From: TMED23 sp964566055
GTDB taxonomy: Bacteria > Pseudomonadota > Alphaproteobacteria > Rhodospirillales > UBA2165
NCBI GenBank assembly: GCA_964566055.1
Contig: CAZMHI010000003.1
Coordinates: 57,287-121,286 of the forward strand
Direction: 5' to 3'
DNA length: 64,000 nucleotides
How positions within the stretch are numbered: position 1 is the first letter of the stretch; the number at the start of each line of letters is the position of its first letter. The notes beneath the pieces were generated by a model that was given only the letters and a program-made list of their open reading frames with translations, made no database searches and was not told the DNA's origin. A program made the position numbers and the translations under genes. Of this stretch, positions 1 to 9,760 are shown piece after piece.

Positions 1-82
1 TTCCTGGTAATTTTAACAACGGATGAAGGACGAGGCAGCGACCGGTTGTTGGTCGCGTTTCATCGGCAGAATTCCAGCTCAA
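1..82 (-). CDS. hflX: GTPase HflX, N-terminal fragment (cut by window edge)
   Basis: Only the first 27 or so codons lie in the window. Reading leftwards from a TTG at 82-80, the frame gives a short leader and then GRCLVLHPLLK, which resembles the conserved start of HflX proteins. HflX is a ribosome-associated GTPase that in other bacteria splits or rescues stalled ribosomes. The frame starts 12 bases after the hfq stop codon, and hfq-hflX is a common gene pair, which supports the call. The TTG start is inferred: the frame is the same as that of hfq and no ATG is available in it. The GTPase domain itself is outside the window. Confidence 0.68.
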   Translation of the reverse strand, partial: MSWNSADETRPTTGRCLVLHPLLKLPG

Positions 83-94
83 ATTACGCCCAAG

Positions 95-364
95 CTACTC
101 GGCGTCAGCGGTGGCTTCTTCATCAAGGTCTTTGGTTTCAGGCTCAAAAAGCTGAACCGGACCAGACGGCATCACCGTAGATATCGCATGTTTGTAAACC
201 AGTTGAGTATGACCGTCCCGACGCAGTAAAACCGAGAAATTATCAAACCAGGTGATAATACCTTGCAGCTTTACGCCGTTAACTAAAAATACAGTGACTG
301 GATTCTTGCTTTTACGAACGTGATTCAGAAATACGTCTTGAACGTTTTGTGATTTTTCAGCCAT
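95..364 (-). CDS. hfq: RNA chaperone Hfq
   Basis: This 89-residue protein is an Sm-like RNA chaperone that forms a hexameric ring and pairs small RNAs with mRNAs. The Sm1 part (about residues 22-55, with VNGVKLQG and the NFSVLL strand) and the Sm2 signature YKHAISTV (about residues 57-64) are both present. The acidic C-terminal tail is short. The ATG at 364-362 follows a strong purine-rich run of five Gs about eight bases upstream. It is preceded by a 91-base gap, so it may have its own promoter, and hflX follows 12 bases after its stop. Confidence 0.96.
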   Translation of the reverse strand: MAEKSQNVQDVFLNHVRKSKNPVTVFLVNGVKLQGIITWFDNFSVLLRRDGHTQLVYKHAISTVMPSGPVQLFEPETKDLDEEATADAE

Positions 365-455
365 GGGTATATCCCCCTTTTTTTGACTGTTTTTATTTAG
401 TTTTATTGGAGGTTCGTTTAACCGCCCTTCCAGCGTGTATATTACACTGCTCTAA

Positions 456-1130
456 TTACTTTGAAAGGCTTTGTTTCAAGGTGCTGAGAAAAACAGCCAT
501 TTTGTTGAGGTTTTCGAAGTGATGATGAGGAGGAAATTTCTCATAAGCGGGCGTGATATCCGAATCTTTAATTAGAACGCCTGTAAGATTAGCGTTATGG
601 GCACATTCCAAATCGGTCGGCGCATCGCCAACATACCAAGTATTCTTGCCTGGTTTAATGTCGGTGCCTTTTAGACACAGATAAATTGGGTCCGGTGCCG
701 GTTTATCTTTTACGGCATCTTGAGCACCAACTATATTGGTAAAATACTTGGTCCAGCCCAAATGGTCACATTCAGCACGCAATAAATAACCGGTTTTATT
801 GCTGACAATGCCGAGCATTATACCGGTAGCCGAGATTAGCTCTAAGAGCTCGGCAGCATAATCCAAACTGACCAATGTATCGAGATGGTTTGTGCGGATA
901 TGGGTGTAGAAAATATCAGCCGCCTCCTCCCAACGATCTCCAAACATTGCAGGAAAGCTTTCTCGTAGCGCGCGATGAACATTGGCGCGGGTTTTTTCGA
1001 TCGACCAGGGCTCCTGATCCATGGCTGTTAGTGTGGCATTCAGCGCGGTATGAATGGATTGCCAGTTACTTGCCAGCGTATCATCCCAATCAAATATAAT
1101 TGCTTCCGGAAAATTGATCTGCTCGGTCAA
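456..1130 (-). CDS. HAD-superfamily phosphatase
   Basis: A 224-residue haloacid dehalogenase-type hydrolase, predicted to remove phosphate from a small metabolite. Motif I is FDWDDT (nucleophile Asp14, acid Asp16), motif II is VSNKTG near residue 109, the motif III lysine lies in KDKPAPDP near residue 140, and motif IV is GDAPTDLE near residue 168. The helical cap between motifs I and II suggests a phosphoglycolate phosphatase/beta-phosphoglucomutase-like subclass, but the substrate cannot be read from sequence. The start is a TTG at 1130-1128 that overlaps the TGA stop of the upstream aminotransferase by four bases, implying translational coupling. Confidence 0.87.
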   Translation of the reverse strand: MTEQINFPEAIIFDWDDTLASNWQSIHTALNATLTAMDQEPWSIEKTRANVHRALRESFPAMFGDRWEEAADIFYTHIRTNHLDTLVSLDYAAELLELISATGIMLGIVSNKTGYLLRAECDHLGWTKYFTNIVGAQDAVKDKPAPDPIYLCLKGTDIKPGKNTWYVGDAPTDLECAHNANLTGVLIKDSDITPAYEKFPPHHHFENLNKMAVFLSTLKQSLSK

Positions 1131-1981
1131 GATGGATTGTCCATGTAATTTAGATAGTGCTCGATAAGTTGCCGGGTGATGGGCCCCGCCTGACCATCGC
1201 CGATTTGGACGCCATCTATTTCAATGACCGGCTTTACCAAAGCCGTTGAGCTGGACGTAAAGGCTTCAGTAGCTTGCTTTGCATCTTTAAGGGAGAACGG
1301 CCGTTCAGTGAAAGTCAGTCCGGCTGCTTCGGCTAATTTTAAAATTGTCAGACGCGTGATACCGGAAAGAATAAGATTATCAATTTGCCGGGTAAGAAGT
1401 TCTTTGTCCGGTGTGACAATCCAGGCATTGGAAGACGTGCCTTCAGTAATGATGCCCTCTTCATCAACAAACCAGGCATCGGCAACGCCGGCCTCCGCAG
1501 CCGCGCGTTTCGCTAAAACAGCGGGTAGAAGCGAAACAGTCTTGATATCGCAGCGCGTCCAGCGGATATCTGGTTGAGAAACCACGGCATGACCTTGGCT
1601 TGCCGATTGGATTGTGGCCTTTTTCGTGCTTCTGGCATAAATCACTAAGCTTGGTTTTAATCCCTCGGGATAAGCGAAATCCCTGAGCGCCACGCCACGG
1701 GTAATTTGCAGATAAATACTTCCATTCATAACCCGATTGCGCCGAATGACTTCGCGCAAGATTAAACCAAAGGCCCGGCGTGAAACCGGCCACGGGATAT
1801 TTAATTCTCCCAAGGAACGATTAAGCCGGTCTAAATGGGGCTCAATATCGACCAATACGCCATCGGTGATAGCGATGACTTCATAGACACCATCTGCGAA
1901 CTGAAAACCACGATCTTCGATGTGGACGCTGGCGTGCCGGTGCGGCAAATAACGACCATTAACATAGGCAATTCTTGGCAT
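1127..1981 (-). CDS. dat: D-amino acid aminotransferase (class IV PLP enzyme)
   Basis: This 284-residue protein is a fold-type IV PLP-dependent aminotransferase. The N-terminus VNGRYLPHRHASVHIEDRGF and the catalytic lysine Lys147 in CDIKTVSLLP are typical, as is EGTSSNAW near residue 180, which positions the cofactor. D-alanine aminotransferases and branched-chain aminotransferases share this layout. The short length and the RGFQFADGVYEV segment favour the D-amino acid type, which interconverts D-alanine and D-glutamate for the cell wall. It starts nine bases after trkA and overlaps the HAD gene. The trkA-dat-hfq arrangement recurs in alphaproteobacteria. Confidence 0.86.
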   Translation of the reverse strand: MPRIAYVNGRYLPHRHASVHIEDRGFQFADGVYEVIAITDGVLVDIEPHLDRLNRSLGELNIPWPVSRRAFGLILREVIRRNRVMNGSIYLQITRGVALRDFAYPEGLKPSLVIYARSTKKATIQSASQGHAVVSQPDIRWTRCDIKTVSLLPAVLAKRAAAEAGVADAWFVDEEGIITEGTSSNAWIVTPDKELLTRQIDNLILSGITRLTILKLAEAAGLTFTERPFSLKDAKQATEAFTSSSTALVKPVIEIDGVQIGDGQAGPITRQLIEHYLNYMDNPS

Positions 1982-1990
1982 GATAAACCG

Positions 1991-3367
1991 TTAAAAATAT
2001 TCGAGGCGGACGGAAAACATTTTCTCAACCTCGCGGACCGCTTCAGCTGCCGCAAACAGCACGACCCGGTCATTGACTTGAATAATACTATCACTGCGGG
2101 GGACGATGATCTCGTCTTCGCGTACAATTGCGCCGACCAAAACCTTATCTGGGAGCTCGGTCTCTTTCAATGGCACACCGACCAAACCTGACGTTTCCAT
2201 AGCTTCGGCTTCGATAATTTCACCGAAGCCATCGCGAATAGTGTGAACTGAATGAATACGACCGCGCCGGACATGCTGAAGAATTGTCGAAACCGTTATG
2301 TTGCGGGGGCTGACAACAACATCGATGCCAAGCGATGGTGTTAGCGGCATGTAGGTCGCGCTATTGATCAAGGTAATCGCACGCTGTGCACCGAAACGCT
2401 TAGCCAGCAAAGAAGCAAGAATATTTGTTTCATCATCATTGGTGACAGCGACAACGGCTTCGGCATTGGCGACATTGGCTTCTTCAAGAATTTCGGTATC
2501 GAGAACCGAGCCTTGCAAAACAACCGAGCGCTTTAAGGAGCGAGCCACCTGTTCTGCCCGGGACTTGCCGTTTTCGACGACTTTGAGATTAACTGATGGA
2601 TGATTGGTTTCAATTTCGCCGGCTAAAAATTCACCAATGTTACCGCCGCCAAAAATTACCATGCGTCGAGCCTCGGATTCTTCATGGCCAAAGACCGCCA
2701 TGGCGCGCTCGATATGGGAGCTATCGGCAACAAAATACACTTCGTCACCCGGCAGCATATGGTCGTCTGCGGTTGGAATAATCGGCGTGTTATCCCGCAC
2801 GATACCGACAATGGTAATATTGAGATCGGGAAATAACTGAGTAAGTTGGCGCAGTGGTGTGTTAACAATCGGGCAATCATCGCCACATCGTACACCGGTC
2901 AATTTTACCTTATCGTCAACCAAAGAAATCATGTCAAAAGCGCCTGGAACCCTGAGGCGCCGTGCAACGGCCCGGGCGACTTCCAATTCGGGAGAAATCA
3001 CCACATCAATCGGCATGTGATCCCGCGAGTAAAGATTAGCCCATTTATCTTCGAGATAGCCCTGTTGGCGAATACGCGCAATTTTAGTTGTCACTTCAAA
3101 AAGTGAATGGGCAACCTGACAGGCCACCATATTAACCTCATCAGCCTGGGTCACGGCGATGAGCATATCAGCATCCGCAGCCCCGGCTTGAGCCAGCACA
3201 TTAGGGTGTGACGCCAAACCATGTATAGCTTTCACATCTAAGGTGTCACTAATCTTGCGCGTCAATTCAGCCGATTGGTCAATGACAGTGACTTCATTGT
3301 CTTCTTGAGCCAAATAGCGGGCAATGTTGAAACCAACTTGCCCAGCGCCGCAGATAATTACTTTCAT
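1991..3367 (-). CDS. trkA: Trk potassium uptake regulatory protein TrkA
   Basis: A 458-residue cytoplasmic protein that binds NAD(H) and controls the Trk/Ktr potassium channel. It has two RCK halves: Rossmann motifs GAGQVG at residues 7-12 and GGGNIG near residue 240, each followed by a TrkA-C domain (about residues 145-225 and 370-455). Length and layout match full-length TrkA. The ATG is preceded by GGGAAAA. It lies 62 bases downstream of ntrX on the same strand and just upstream of dat. The membrane partner TrkH is not in the window. Confidence 0.95.
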   Translation of the reverse strand: MKVIICGAGQVGFNIARYLAQEDNEVTVIDQSAELTRKISDTLDVKAIHGLASHPNVLAQAGAADADMLIAVTQADEVNMVACQVAHSLFEVTTKIARIRQQGYLEDKWANLYSRDHMPIDVVISPELEVARAVARRLRVPGAFDMISLVDDKVKLTGVRCGDDCPIVNTPLRQLTQLFPDLNITIVGIVRDNTPIIPTADDHMLPGDEVYFVADSSHIERAMAVFGHEESEARRMVIFGGGNIGEFLAGEIETNHPSVNLKVVENGKSRAEQVARSLKRSVVLQGSVLDTEILEEANVANAEAVVAVTNDDETNILASLLAKRFGAQRAITLINSATYMPLTPSLGIDVVVSPRNITVSTILQHVRRGRIHSVHTIRDGFGEIIEAEAMETSGLVGVPLKETELPDKVLVGAIVREDEIIVPRSDSIIQVNDRVVLFAAAEAVREVEKMFSVRLEYF

Positions 3368-3429
3368 AATTTTCCCATTATAACAAAACTGTTAAATAAA
3401 ATATGAAGGGATTTCAGATGCTCAAAGAA

Positions 3430-4833
3430 TTAGTCATTGGCTGCCCTGGCGCGATCATCCCGTTGGAGACCAAGCGATTTTAGTTTCCGGTGCAGGGCCG
3501 AGCGCTCCATACCGACAAAGGAAGCCGTTTTTGAGATATTGCCGCCAAATCTGCTGACTTGTGCACCAAGATATTCTCGTTCAAAAATTTCCCGTGCCTC
3601 GCGCAAGGGCAGCCCCATAAATTCAGTGCTATCCAGGCCAGAATCAGATTGATGTCCGACAGATGTAATTTCCGCCGGTATCATCTCTGAGCGAATGGCT
3701 TCATCCGCATCACCCGGCGCCATGATAAGCACGCGCTCAACGACGTTACGCAATTCCCGCACATTTCCTGGCCAGGCATAGGCTTGAAGAGTGGCAATGG
3801 CCTCTTCGGAGAAAATGCGTGATGGCCGCCCTGTTGCTTGCGCCATCTGGGTCATAAAAAACTCGGCCAGCGAGGGAATATCTTCGCGGTAATCGCGGAG
3901 CGGCGGAATCTCAATTGGCACGACGCTGAGGCGGTAAAATAAGTCTTCGCGGAACCGGCCTTCATTCATTTCCTCTGCGAGAGCTTTTGACGAAGCGGCA
4001 ATAACACGGACATCGACATCGATACGGGTTGCCCCGCCGACGCGTTGAAAGGTTTGCTCCTGCAATACGCGGACGATTTTGCCTTGGGTTTCCAGCGGCA
4101 TATCTGCAACTTCATCGAGAAATAGCGTGCCGTTATGAGCTTGCTCAAAGGTTCCAATTTCCCGAGGCGAGCGTCCATCACCCGTTGTTTCAACGCCAAA
4201 CAGGCTAATTTCAAAATTATCCGGTTGCATGGTGGCGCAATTCAAGGAAATAAACGGGCCGCTTGAGCGCGTTGAATTTTTGTGCAGCAAATGCGCTACG
4301 ACATCCTTGCCCGACCCCGCCGGACCGGTGATCAGCACCCGGCTATTGGCGCTGGCAACCCGGTCAATCGATTGGCGCAATTGGCTAATTGAATTTGACT
4401 CTCCGATTAAGTCGACCTCACCACCCGCGCGTTTTCTTAGTTCTGCGTTCTCACGTTTCAATCGGGCATTTTCAATTGCCCTATTGACGACCAGGATCAT
4501 GCGATCAGAAGTGAACGGTTTCTCAATAAAATCAAATGCCCCAAGATTGATAGCAGAAACCGCGGTTTCGATATTACCGTGTCCGCTCATCATGACGACC
4601 GGTACTTCCGGATGAACGGTGCAAATGGTCTCCAGAATTTCCATGCCGTCGAGCTGGCTGCCTTCAAGCCAGATATCAAGCAGCACTAGATTTGGTCGCC
4701 GCGCTTCAATTTCAGCGAGCGCAGCTGTACTGTCACGAGCTTCACGGGTTTCGTGGCCTTCATCCTCCAGTACACCCGCCGTCAGCATGCGGATATCCGC
4801 TTCGTCATCGACGATTAAAATATCGTGCGCCAT
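3430..4833 (-). CDS. ntrX: Nitrogen/redox response regulator NtrX
   Basis: A 467-residue response regulator paired with the NtrY kinase upstream. The receiver domain (residues 1-120) has acidic pocket residues Asp9, Asp10, phospho-acceptor Asp53 and Lys106. The AAA+ domain has Walker A GPAGSGKD near 170-177 and Walker B TLFLDEV near 236-242. A Fis-type helix-turn-helix sits at the C-terminus (about 415-460). The loop where sigma-54 activators carry GAFTGA (about 213-225) reads GVETTGDGRSPREIG, so the sigma-54 contact motif is missing. This has been noted in some alphaproteobacterial NtrX proteins and suggests it acts without sigma-54. Confidence 0.95.
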   Translation of the reverse strand: MAHDILIVDDEADIRMLTAGVLEDEGHETREARDSTAALAEIEARRPNLVLLDIWLEGSQLDGMEILETICTVHPEVPVVMMSGHGNIETAVSAINLGAFDFIEKPFTSDRMILVVNRAIENARLKRENAELRKRAGGEVDLIGESNSISQLRQSIDRVASANSRVLITGPAGSGKDVVAHLLHKNSTRSSGPFISLNCATMQPDNFEISLFGVETTGDGRSPREIGTFEQAHNGTLFLDEVADMPLETQGKIVRVLQEQTFQRVGGATRIDVDVRVIAASSKALAEEMNEGRFREDLFYRLSVVPIEIPPLRDYREDIPSLAEFFMTQMAQATGRPSRIFSEEAIATLQAYAWPGNVRELRNVVERVLIMAPGDADEAIRSEMIPAEITSVGHQSDSGLDSTEFMGLPLREAREIFEREYLGAQVSRFGGNISKTASFVGMERSALHRKLKSLGLQRDDRARAAND

Positions 4834-4897
4834 AAACTTACTAACACTTCGCCTGTAGCATTTGAAAAGGATTCTCGCTGTTCATTATGAACTGTTT

Positions 4898-7123
4898 TTA
4901 TTGACCAGTAGATTTATTGAAAATGAGAGTAACTTGAGCCCCGCCTGTGTCTAAATTACGCAGTAAAATCTCACCGTTGTGATCTTCCATTATTTTTGTT
5001 GCAATTGCTAGTCCCAATCCAGTGCCGCGATCTCTGGTTGTTACATACGGCTCGGTAATTCGATCCAGTAACTCTTCCGGGAAACCTTTGCCGTTGTCGG
5101 AAATGTAAATGATGATTTTTTCCTCACGCTCATCGAGTGCCAAGATGATCTGGCCTGAAGTTTCGGTGCCGTCCGCTATATTAGCGGCGATCGATTCAGC
5201 GGCATTCTTAAGCACATTGGTGAGAGTCCGGCTTATTTGCTGGCGATCGACATTCGCCATCACCGCATCTATTGGCATAATGGTTTCGTAATTAATGTCA
5301 GGGTAGCGGTTGCGCTCCAAAAATAAGCATTGATTGCAGAGATCATATAGATTGACCTCTTTCAACTCTGGTTGAGGCATCCTGGCGAAGGAAGAAAATT
5401 CATCGACCATGCGGCCAATATCTTCGACTTGGCGCACGATTGTATCGGTGCACATAAAGAAAGTTTCTGGATCAGATGTAATTTCATCTTTGTATTTGCG
5501 CTTGAGCCGCTCAGCCGAAAGCTGGATTGGTGTGAGAGGGTTCTTTATTTCATGCGCAATGCGACGGGCGACATCTGCCCAGGCAGCTTTGCGCTGAGCT
5601 GACAGGAGCTCAGAGACATCATCGAAGGTTACGACGTAACCGATAATTTCCTGCTCAATTTTTTCAGCAGCGACGGAGACGATGAGAACTCTCTGGCGCC
5701 CTTCCCGCGCAACCTTTATTTCCCCTTGAGCATTACGATTTGGGTTCGAGATGACTTGGTCCAGTAAATGGGCCATTTCCGGTACACAATCGCCAAGCGG
5801 TTTTTCGACATGCTGATCAAGGTCAATAGATAATAACTCCGAAGCTGAACGATTGGGTAAATGCACTCTACCCTCGCGGTCGAGCCCAATCACACCGGCA
5901 GATACGCCTGACAACACAACTTCCGTAAAGCGGCGGCGTTCATCCAACTGGCGGTTGGCCTCAATCAGCCCTTGCTGTTGATTATCAAGTTGTTCCGTCA
6001 TACGGTTAAACGACCGGCTCAGAATACCGACCTCGTCCCGGTCTCTCGTATTTTCAGTATCAACCCGGGCCGAAAGATCGCCCTGGCGCACACGGTCAGC
6101 GGCATCAATTAACCCGCCAATTGGAGTTGAAATGGTTGAGGCGATAGACCAGCCAATCCAGATCGCCGCCAGCAGCAGCAAAAAGGCTACCAGGGCAAAA
6201 ACAAAGAGGAATTTGATCTGCAAATTGTCACGGCTTTTTTCCAGCAAGGCGTATTGATTTGCGGCACCCGTCGTTTGTGAAACATGCTCCAAGACTTGGG
6301 CATCAATAAATCGTCCTATCAGCAAATAAGCATCAACGAAGGCTTCTAGTTTCACACCGGCCCGTACAACGTTGTCATTACGGTTCTCGATAATAAAAAC
6401 TTCGCCCGGGCGGCTATTTAACACACCCTTCAATAAATCACCCGATGCAAAATTAAAGCCCAGTGAAAAGCTTAGTTGCGAGCGCGCCAGGGTGCGGCCG
6501 CTACTGTTGATGACGACCGCTTCAGAGAGCTCCCGCACATTGGCGAAAGCGGTGACAATATTGGCAAACAGCCGGGGATTTTGACGCAACCGGGGAGCCG
6601 CCCGATTGATATCATTGGCCATTGCCAAAGCAACGCCACGGATATTTTTCTGGTGCTCCCGCAGATAAGACTGTGCAACGACGGTCGAAGCATTGACAGC
6701 TGTTCTCACTCGATCGCTGAACCAGGTTTCCATGCCGAAATTGAGGAATAATCCGAGAAACACAACAACCAGCAGGGCCGGAATGATGGCCACGAGCCCA
6801 AAAGAGACAACCATTTTCATATGCAGGCGTGAGCCGGCAGAGCCGTATTTCTTGGTAATCCAAGCGGCAACCAGCCGTCTTGCCAGCAAAGCGCCCAGCG
6901 ACAGTGCCAATACCAAATCGAGATTTAACAGTGCAATGACGGTCGTGAGATTAGAATCCAGCGGTGAAAAATCCGTCAACACTGAGATGGTCGCAAGACC
7001 TGAAACAAGCAAAGCAACCGAGATGATAACCACCAGAATACGTGTCAGGCGCAGACGTTTCACCAAACTGCGAAAAGTCTGGAGATTTCCTGTCGCGCCA
7101 ATATTAACCGTTTGCTCACTCAT
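4898..7123 (-). CDS. ntrY: Sensor histidine kinase NtrY
   Basis: A 741-residue membrane sensor kinase that phosphorylates NtrX in response to nitrogen or redox state. Hydrophobic helices near residues 27-50, 60-82 and 105-130 precede a periplasmic domain (about 135-300), another helix near 305-328, a HAMP linker, a PAS domain (about 390-490), a HisKA domain with phospho-acceptor His524 in AHEIKNPLTP, and an HATPase domain with GKGFPEE and RGTGLGLAI. It lies 63 bases upstream of ntrX and downstream of ntrC, the usual ntrBC-ntrYX order. Confidence 0.95.
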   Translation of the reverse strand: MSEQTVNIGATGNLQTFRSLVKRLRLTRILVVIISVALLVSGLATISVLTDFSPLDSNLTTVIALLNLDLVLALSLGALLARRLVAAWITKKYGSAGSRLHMKMVVSFGLVAIIPALLVVVFLGLFLNFGMETWFSDRVRTAVNASTVVAQSYLREHQKNIRGVALAMANDINRAAPRLRQNPRLFANIVTAFANVRELSEAVVINSSGRTLARSQLSFSLGFNFASGDLLKGVLNSRPGEVFIIENRNDNVVRAGVKLEAFVDAYLLIGRFIDAQVLEHVSQTTGAANQYALLEKSRDNLQIKFLFVFALVAFLLLLAAIWIGWSIASTISTPIGGLIDAADRVRQGDLSARVDTENTRDRDEVGILSRSFNRMTEQLDNQQQGLIEANRQLDERRRFTEVVLSGVSAGVIGLDREGRVHLPNRSASELLSIDLDQHVEKPLGDCVPEMAHLLDQVISNPNRNAQGEIKVAREGRQRVLIVSVAAEKIEQEIIGYVVTFDDVSELLSAQRKAAWADVARRIAHEIKNPLTPIQLSAERLKRKYKDEITSDPETFFMCTDTIVRQVEDIGRMVDEFSSFARMPQPELKEVNLYDLCNQCLFLERNRYPDINYETIMPIDAVMANVDRQQISRTLTNVLKNAAESIAANIADGTETSGQIILALDEREEKIIIYISDNGKGFPEELLDRITEPYVTTRDRGTGLGLAIATKIMEDHNGEILLRNLDTGGAQVTLIFNKSTGQ

Positions 7124-7188
7124 TTACTAATAACCAATAGCAATAATTTTTAATCTAACAGAACTTTATTCGATTGATCGCTAACATA

Positions 7189-8628
7189 TTATTTAGGTGT
7201 TCGGGTAACCGGGATATTCAAGTCACGAATTTTCTTACGAAGGGTGTTGCGGTTGAGGCCGAGTAAATCCGCTGCCTTTAATTGATTGCCGCGTGTTGCC
7301 CCTAAAGTAAGAGCGATGAGCGGTCGTTCGACCTCTTTCAATATACGTTCATATAATCCCGCCGGCGGCAACTCGCCGGCATGAGCAGAAAAATAATCCT
7401 TCAGATGACCCTCGACCGCTTCACCTATACCGTTGCTTTTGCGTTCTTCACTAATTGCGGGACCGGCTTCTGACAATTCAGCTTCTATGACATCGATGCC
7501 GATGGTTTCCTGGGAGTATAGCGCCGCCAAACGCCGGACCAGATTTTCCAGTTCACGGACGTTGCCGGGCCATTGATAGCCTTGTAAGCGTTCCAAGGCT
7601 TGGCCATCAACCATCTTCCATGGCAAGCCCTCTTCCGTTGATTGAGCAAGAAAATGCTTTACCAATTCCGGAATATCTTCGCGCCGTTCTTTAAGCGGCG
7701 GCATTCTTATCGGGACAACATTTAAACGATAATAAAGATCTTCCCGGAACAACCCCTGACGGATCAATTGAGTTAAATCCCGATGAGTAGCGGCAACAAT
7801 GCGAACATCTGTCCGAATAGCGGTTTTGCCGCCGACCGTCGTATATTCTCCTTCCTGAAGAACACGCAAAAGCCTGGTTTGCGCTTCGGCCGGCATGTCG
7901 CCGATTTCGTCGAGAAATAAAGTGCCGCCCTCGGCCTGCTGAAAACGGCCCGTTGAGCGGGCGGTGGCGCCCGTAAAGGCCCCTTTTTCATGGCCGAACA
8001 ACTCACTTTCGATTAGTTCGCGGGGAATTGCCGCCATATTTATTGCCACAAATGGGAAATTTTTGCGATTTCCGTAATCATGAAGAGCACGCGCGGCGAG
8101 TTCCTTACCTGTGCCAGATTCGCCGGTGATCAATACCGTCAGATCAGTTGCCATCAGGCGAGCCAACGTTCGGTAAACCTCCTGCATGGCTGGAGATCTG
8201 CCAATTAACGGGAGTGTTTCATCATCTGAATCTTCGAAACTTGGCTCATTGGCATTCTCTTGCGCCGCTTGAAGAGCGCGTTCGACAACATTTAAAAGCT
8301 CATTTAGATCAAATGGCTTTGGCAGATATTCGAAAGCGCCTCGCTGCGTCGCGTTGACGGCTGTCATAAGCGTATTTTGGGCACTCATAACGATGACACG
8401 CAGTTCCGGTCGGATTTTTTTGATGCGGGGTAATAGATCGAGACCGTTTTCGTCTGGCATAACCACATCGGTTATGACCAAGTTGCCCTCGCCTTCACTC
8501 ACCCATTTCCACAAAGTCGCGGCATTACTGGTGGTTCTGACATCATACCCGGCGCGGCCGAGGGCCTGATTGAGGACCGTGCGTATGGCGCCATCATCAT
8601 CGGCGACTAATACTGTTGCGTTGCTCAA
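7189..8628 (-). CDS. ntrC: Nitrogen regulation response regulator NtrC
   Basis: A 479-residue sigma-54-dependent activator of nitrogen assimilation genes. Receiver: Asp10-Asp11, phospho-acceptor Asp54, Lys104. AAA+ domain: Walker A GESGTGKE (169-176), intact GAFTGA (216-221) and Walker B TLFLDEIGD (236-244). A Fis-type helix-turn-helix lies at the C-terminus. The start is a TTG at 8628-8626 with GGAG eight bases before it, and that ribosome binding site overlaps the ntrB stop codon, indicating coupled translation with ntrB. The intact sigma-54 motif contrasts with NtrX downstream. Confidence 0.96.
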   Translation of the reverse strand: MSNATVLVADDDGAIRTVLNQALGRAGYDVRTTSNAATLWKWVSEGEGNLVITDVVMPDENGLDLLPRIKKIRPELRVIVMSAQNTLMTAVNATQRGAFEYLPKPFDLNELLNVVERALQAAQENANEPSFEDSDDETLPLIGRSPAMQEVYRTLARLMATDLTVLITGESGTGKELAARALHDYGNRKNFPFVAINMAAIPRELIESELFGHEKGAFTGATARSTGRFQQAEGGTLFLDEIGDMPAEAQTRLLRVLQEGEYTTVGGKTAIRTDVRIVAATHRDLTQLIRQGLFREDLYYRLNVVPIRMPPLKERREDIPELVKHFLAQSTEEGLPWKMVDGQALERLQGYQWPGNVRELENLVRRLAALYSQETIGIDVIEAELSEAGPAISEERKSNGIGEAVEGHLKDYFSAHAGELPPAGLYERILKEVERPLIALTLGATRGNQLKAADLLGLNRNTLRKKIRDLNIPVTRTPK

Positions 8629-8639
8629 GCTGCTTACTC

Positions 8640-9740
8640 CTAATCTTGCTCAGCGGTTTCCGTCGACATCGGCAGGATAACGCGGAAAACTGTTTTACCG
8701 GGCTGGCTGTCAAATTCTATGACACCGCCATGATCGTCTACCATCTTGGCAACCAAAGCCAAACCCAGACCGGAACCTTTGGGCTTAGAGGTTACGAAGG
8801 CATCAAACAAATGGTCCTGCAGATCGGCGGGAATGCCATCGCCATTGTCCTGAATACTGATAACCAACGGCAAATGAGTTCGCGATGTGCTGCCGGGAAC
8901 GGCAAAGCGGACGCTATGCTGATACGCTGTTTTTAAGACAATTTCGCCGTTTGAACTGCTTACCGCTTCGGCGGCATTTTTCACTAAATTCAGAAATATT
9001 TGGACCAATTGATCATGATTGCCGTCAATTGAGGGTAAAGATGGATCATATTCCTCGGTGATGCGGATTTTTTTGGCAAAGCCATTTTGGGCGATCTGGC
9101 GAACCCGCTCCAATACTTTATGAGCGTTCACCGGTGCGCGTTCCAGCGGTCGCCGGTCCGAAAACACTTCCATGCGATCTACCAGCGCACAGATACGGTC
9201 AGTTTCATCGCATATCAGGCGGGTTAGTTCCTGATCGGCTTGATCCATGCCCTGCTCCAGTAATTGCGCCGCACCTCGAATTCCAGATAGCGGGTTCTTA
9301 ACTTCATGGGCAAGCATCGCCGACATGGCCGTAATTGAGCGGGCGGCATTGCGGTGGGTTAACTGGCGGTCAATTTTATCAGCAATGGAGCGTTCGAAAA
9401 TTGTTAAAATCGCGAAGCCCGGCTGGTCAGCCAGTGGCGTCACCTGAACATTGACCAACTGCTTGGCAATGCGTGGAGTATCGAGCATTAAGCCATAATC
9501 TGAGACACCACTGCCGGATTCTTGAACTTGCTTGATCAAAGTCGTTAGCGGGCTATCCGGCGGCAGCAATTCGTTGATGCTGTGCCCTTTTAATTGCGCC
9601 AAACTACCGGCAAAAAATTGCTCACCGGCACTGTTGAGGTAATCTATGCAGCCGGCATCGTCGATCACCACAATTGAAGAATCGAGAGCATTTAAGATGT
9701 TCTCTGTATTGGTATCGAGAGCATTTCCGTTAAGCGGCAT
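8640..9740 (-). CDS. ntrB: Nitrogen regulation histidine kinase NtrB
   Basis: A 366-residue soluble kinase/phosphatase of NtrC, controlled by PII proteins in characterised bacteria. It has an N-terminal PAS domain (about residues 12-115), a HisKA domain with His145 in LAHEVKNPLSG, and an HATPase domain with NLVKNAAEA (N-box), DNGDGIP and GSGLGLAL. No transmembrane helix is seen, which separates it from NtrY. It follows dusB by 20 bases and precedes ntrC by 11 bases, so dusB-ntrB-ntrC is probably one transcript. Confidence 0.95.
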   Translation of the reverse strand: MPLNGNALDTNTENILNALDSSIVVIDDAGCIDYLNSAGEQFFAGSLAQLKGHSINELLPPDSPLTTLIKQVQESGSGVSDYGLMLDTPRIAKQLVNVQVTPLADQPGFAILTIFERSIADKIDRQLTHRNAARSITAMSAMLAHEVKNPLSGIRGAAQLLEQGMDQADQELTRLICDETDRICALVDRMEVFSDRRPLERAPVNAHKVLERVRQIAQNGFAKKIRITEEYDPSLPSIDGNHDQLVQIFLNLVKNAAEAVSSSNGEIVLKTAYQHSVRFAVPGSTSRTHLPLVISIQDNGDGIPADLQDHLFDAFVTSKPKGSGLGLALVAKMVDDHGGVIEFDSQPGKTVFRVILPMSTETAEQD

Positions 9741-9760
9741 CGTGATCTCTTTTTCAGTAT

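Noticed and set aside
2364..2895. Antisense open frames within trkA
   Set aside because: They follow from the codon composition of trkA and show no protein features. The same holds for most long frames antisense to real genes in the window.
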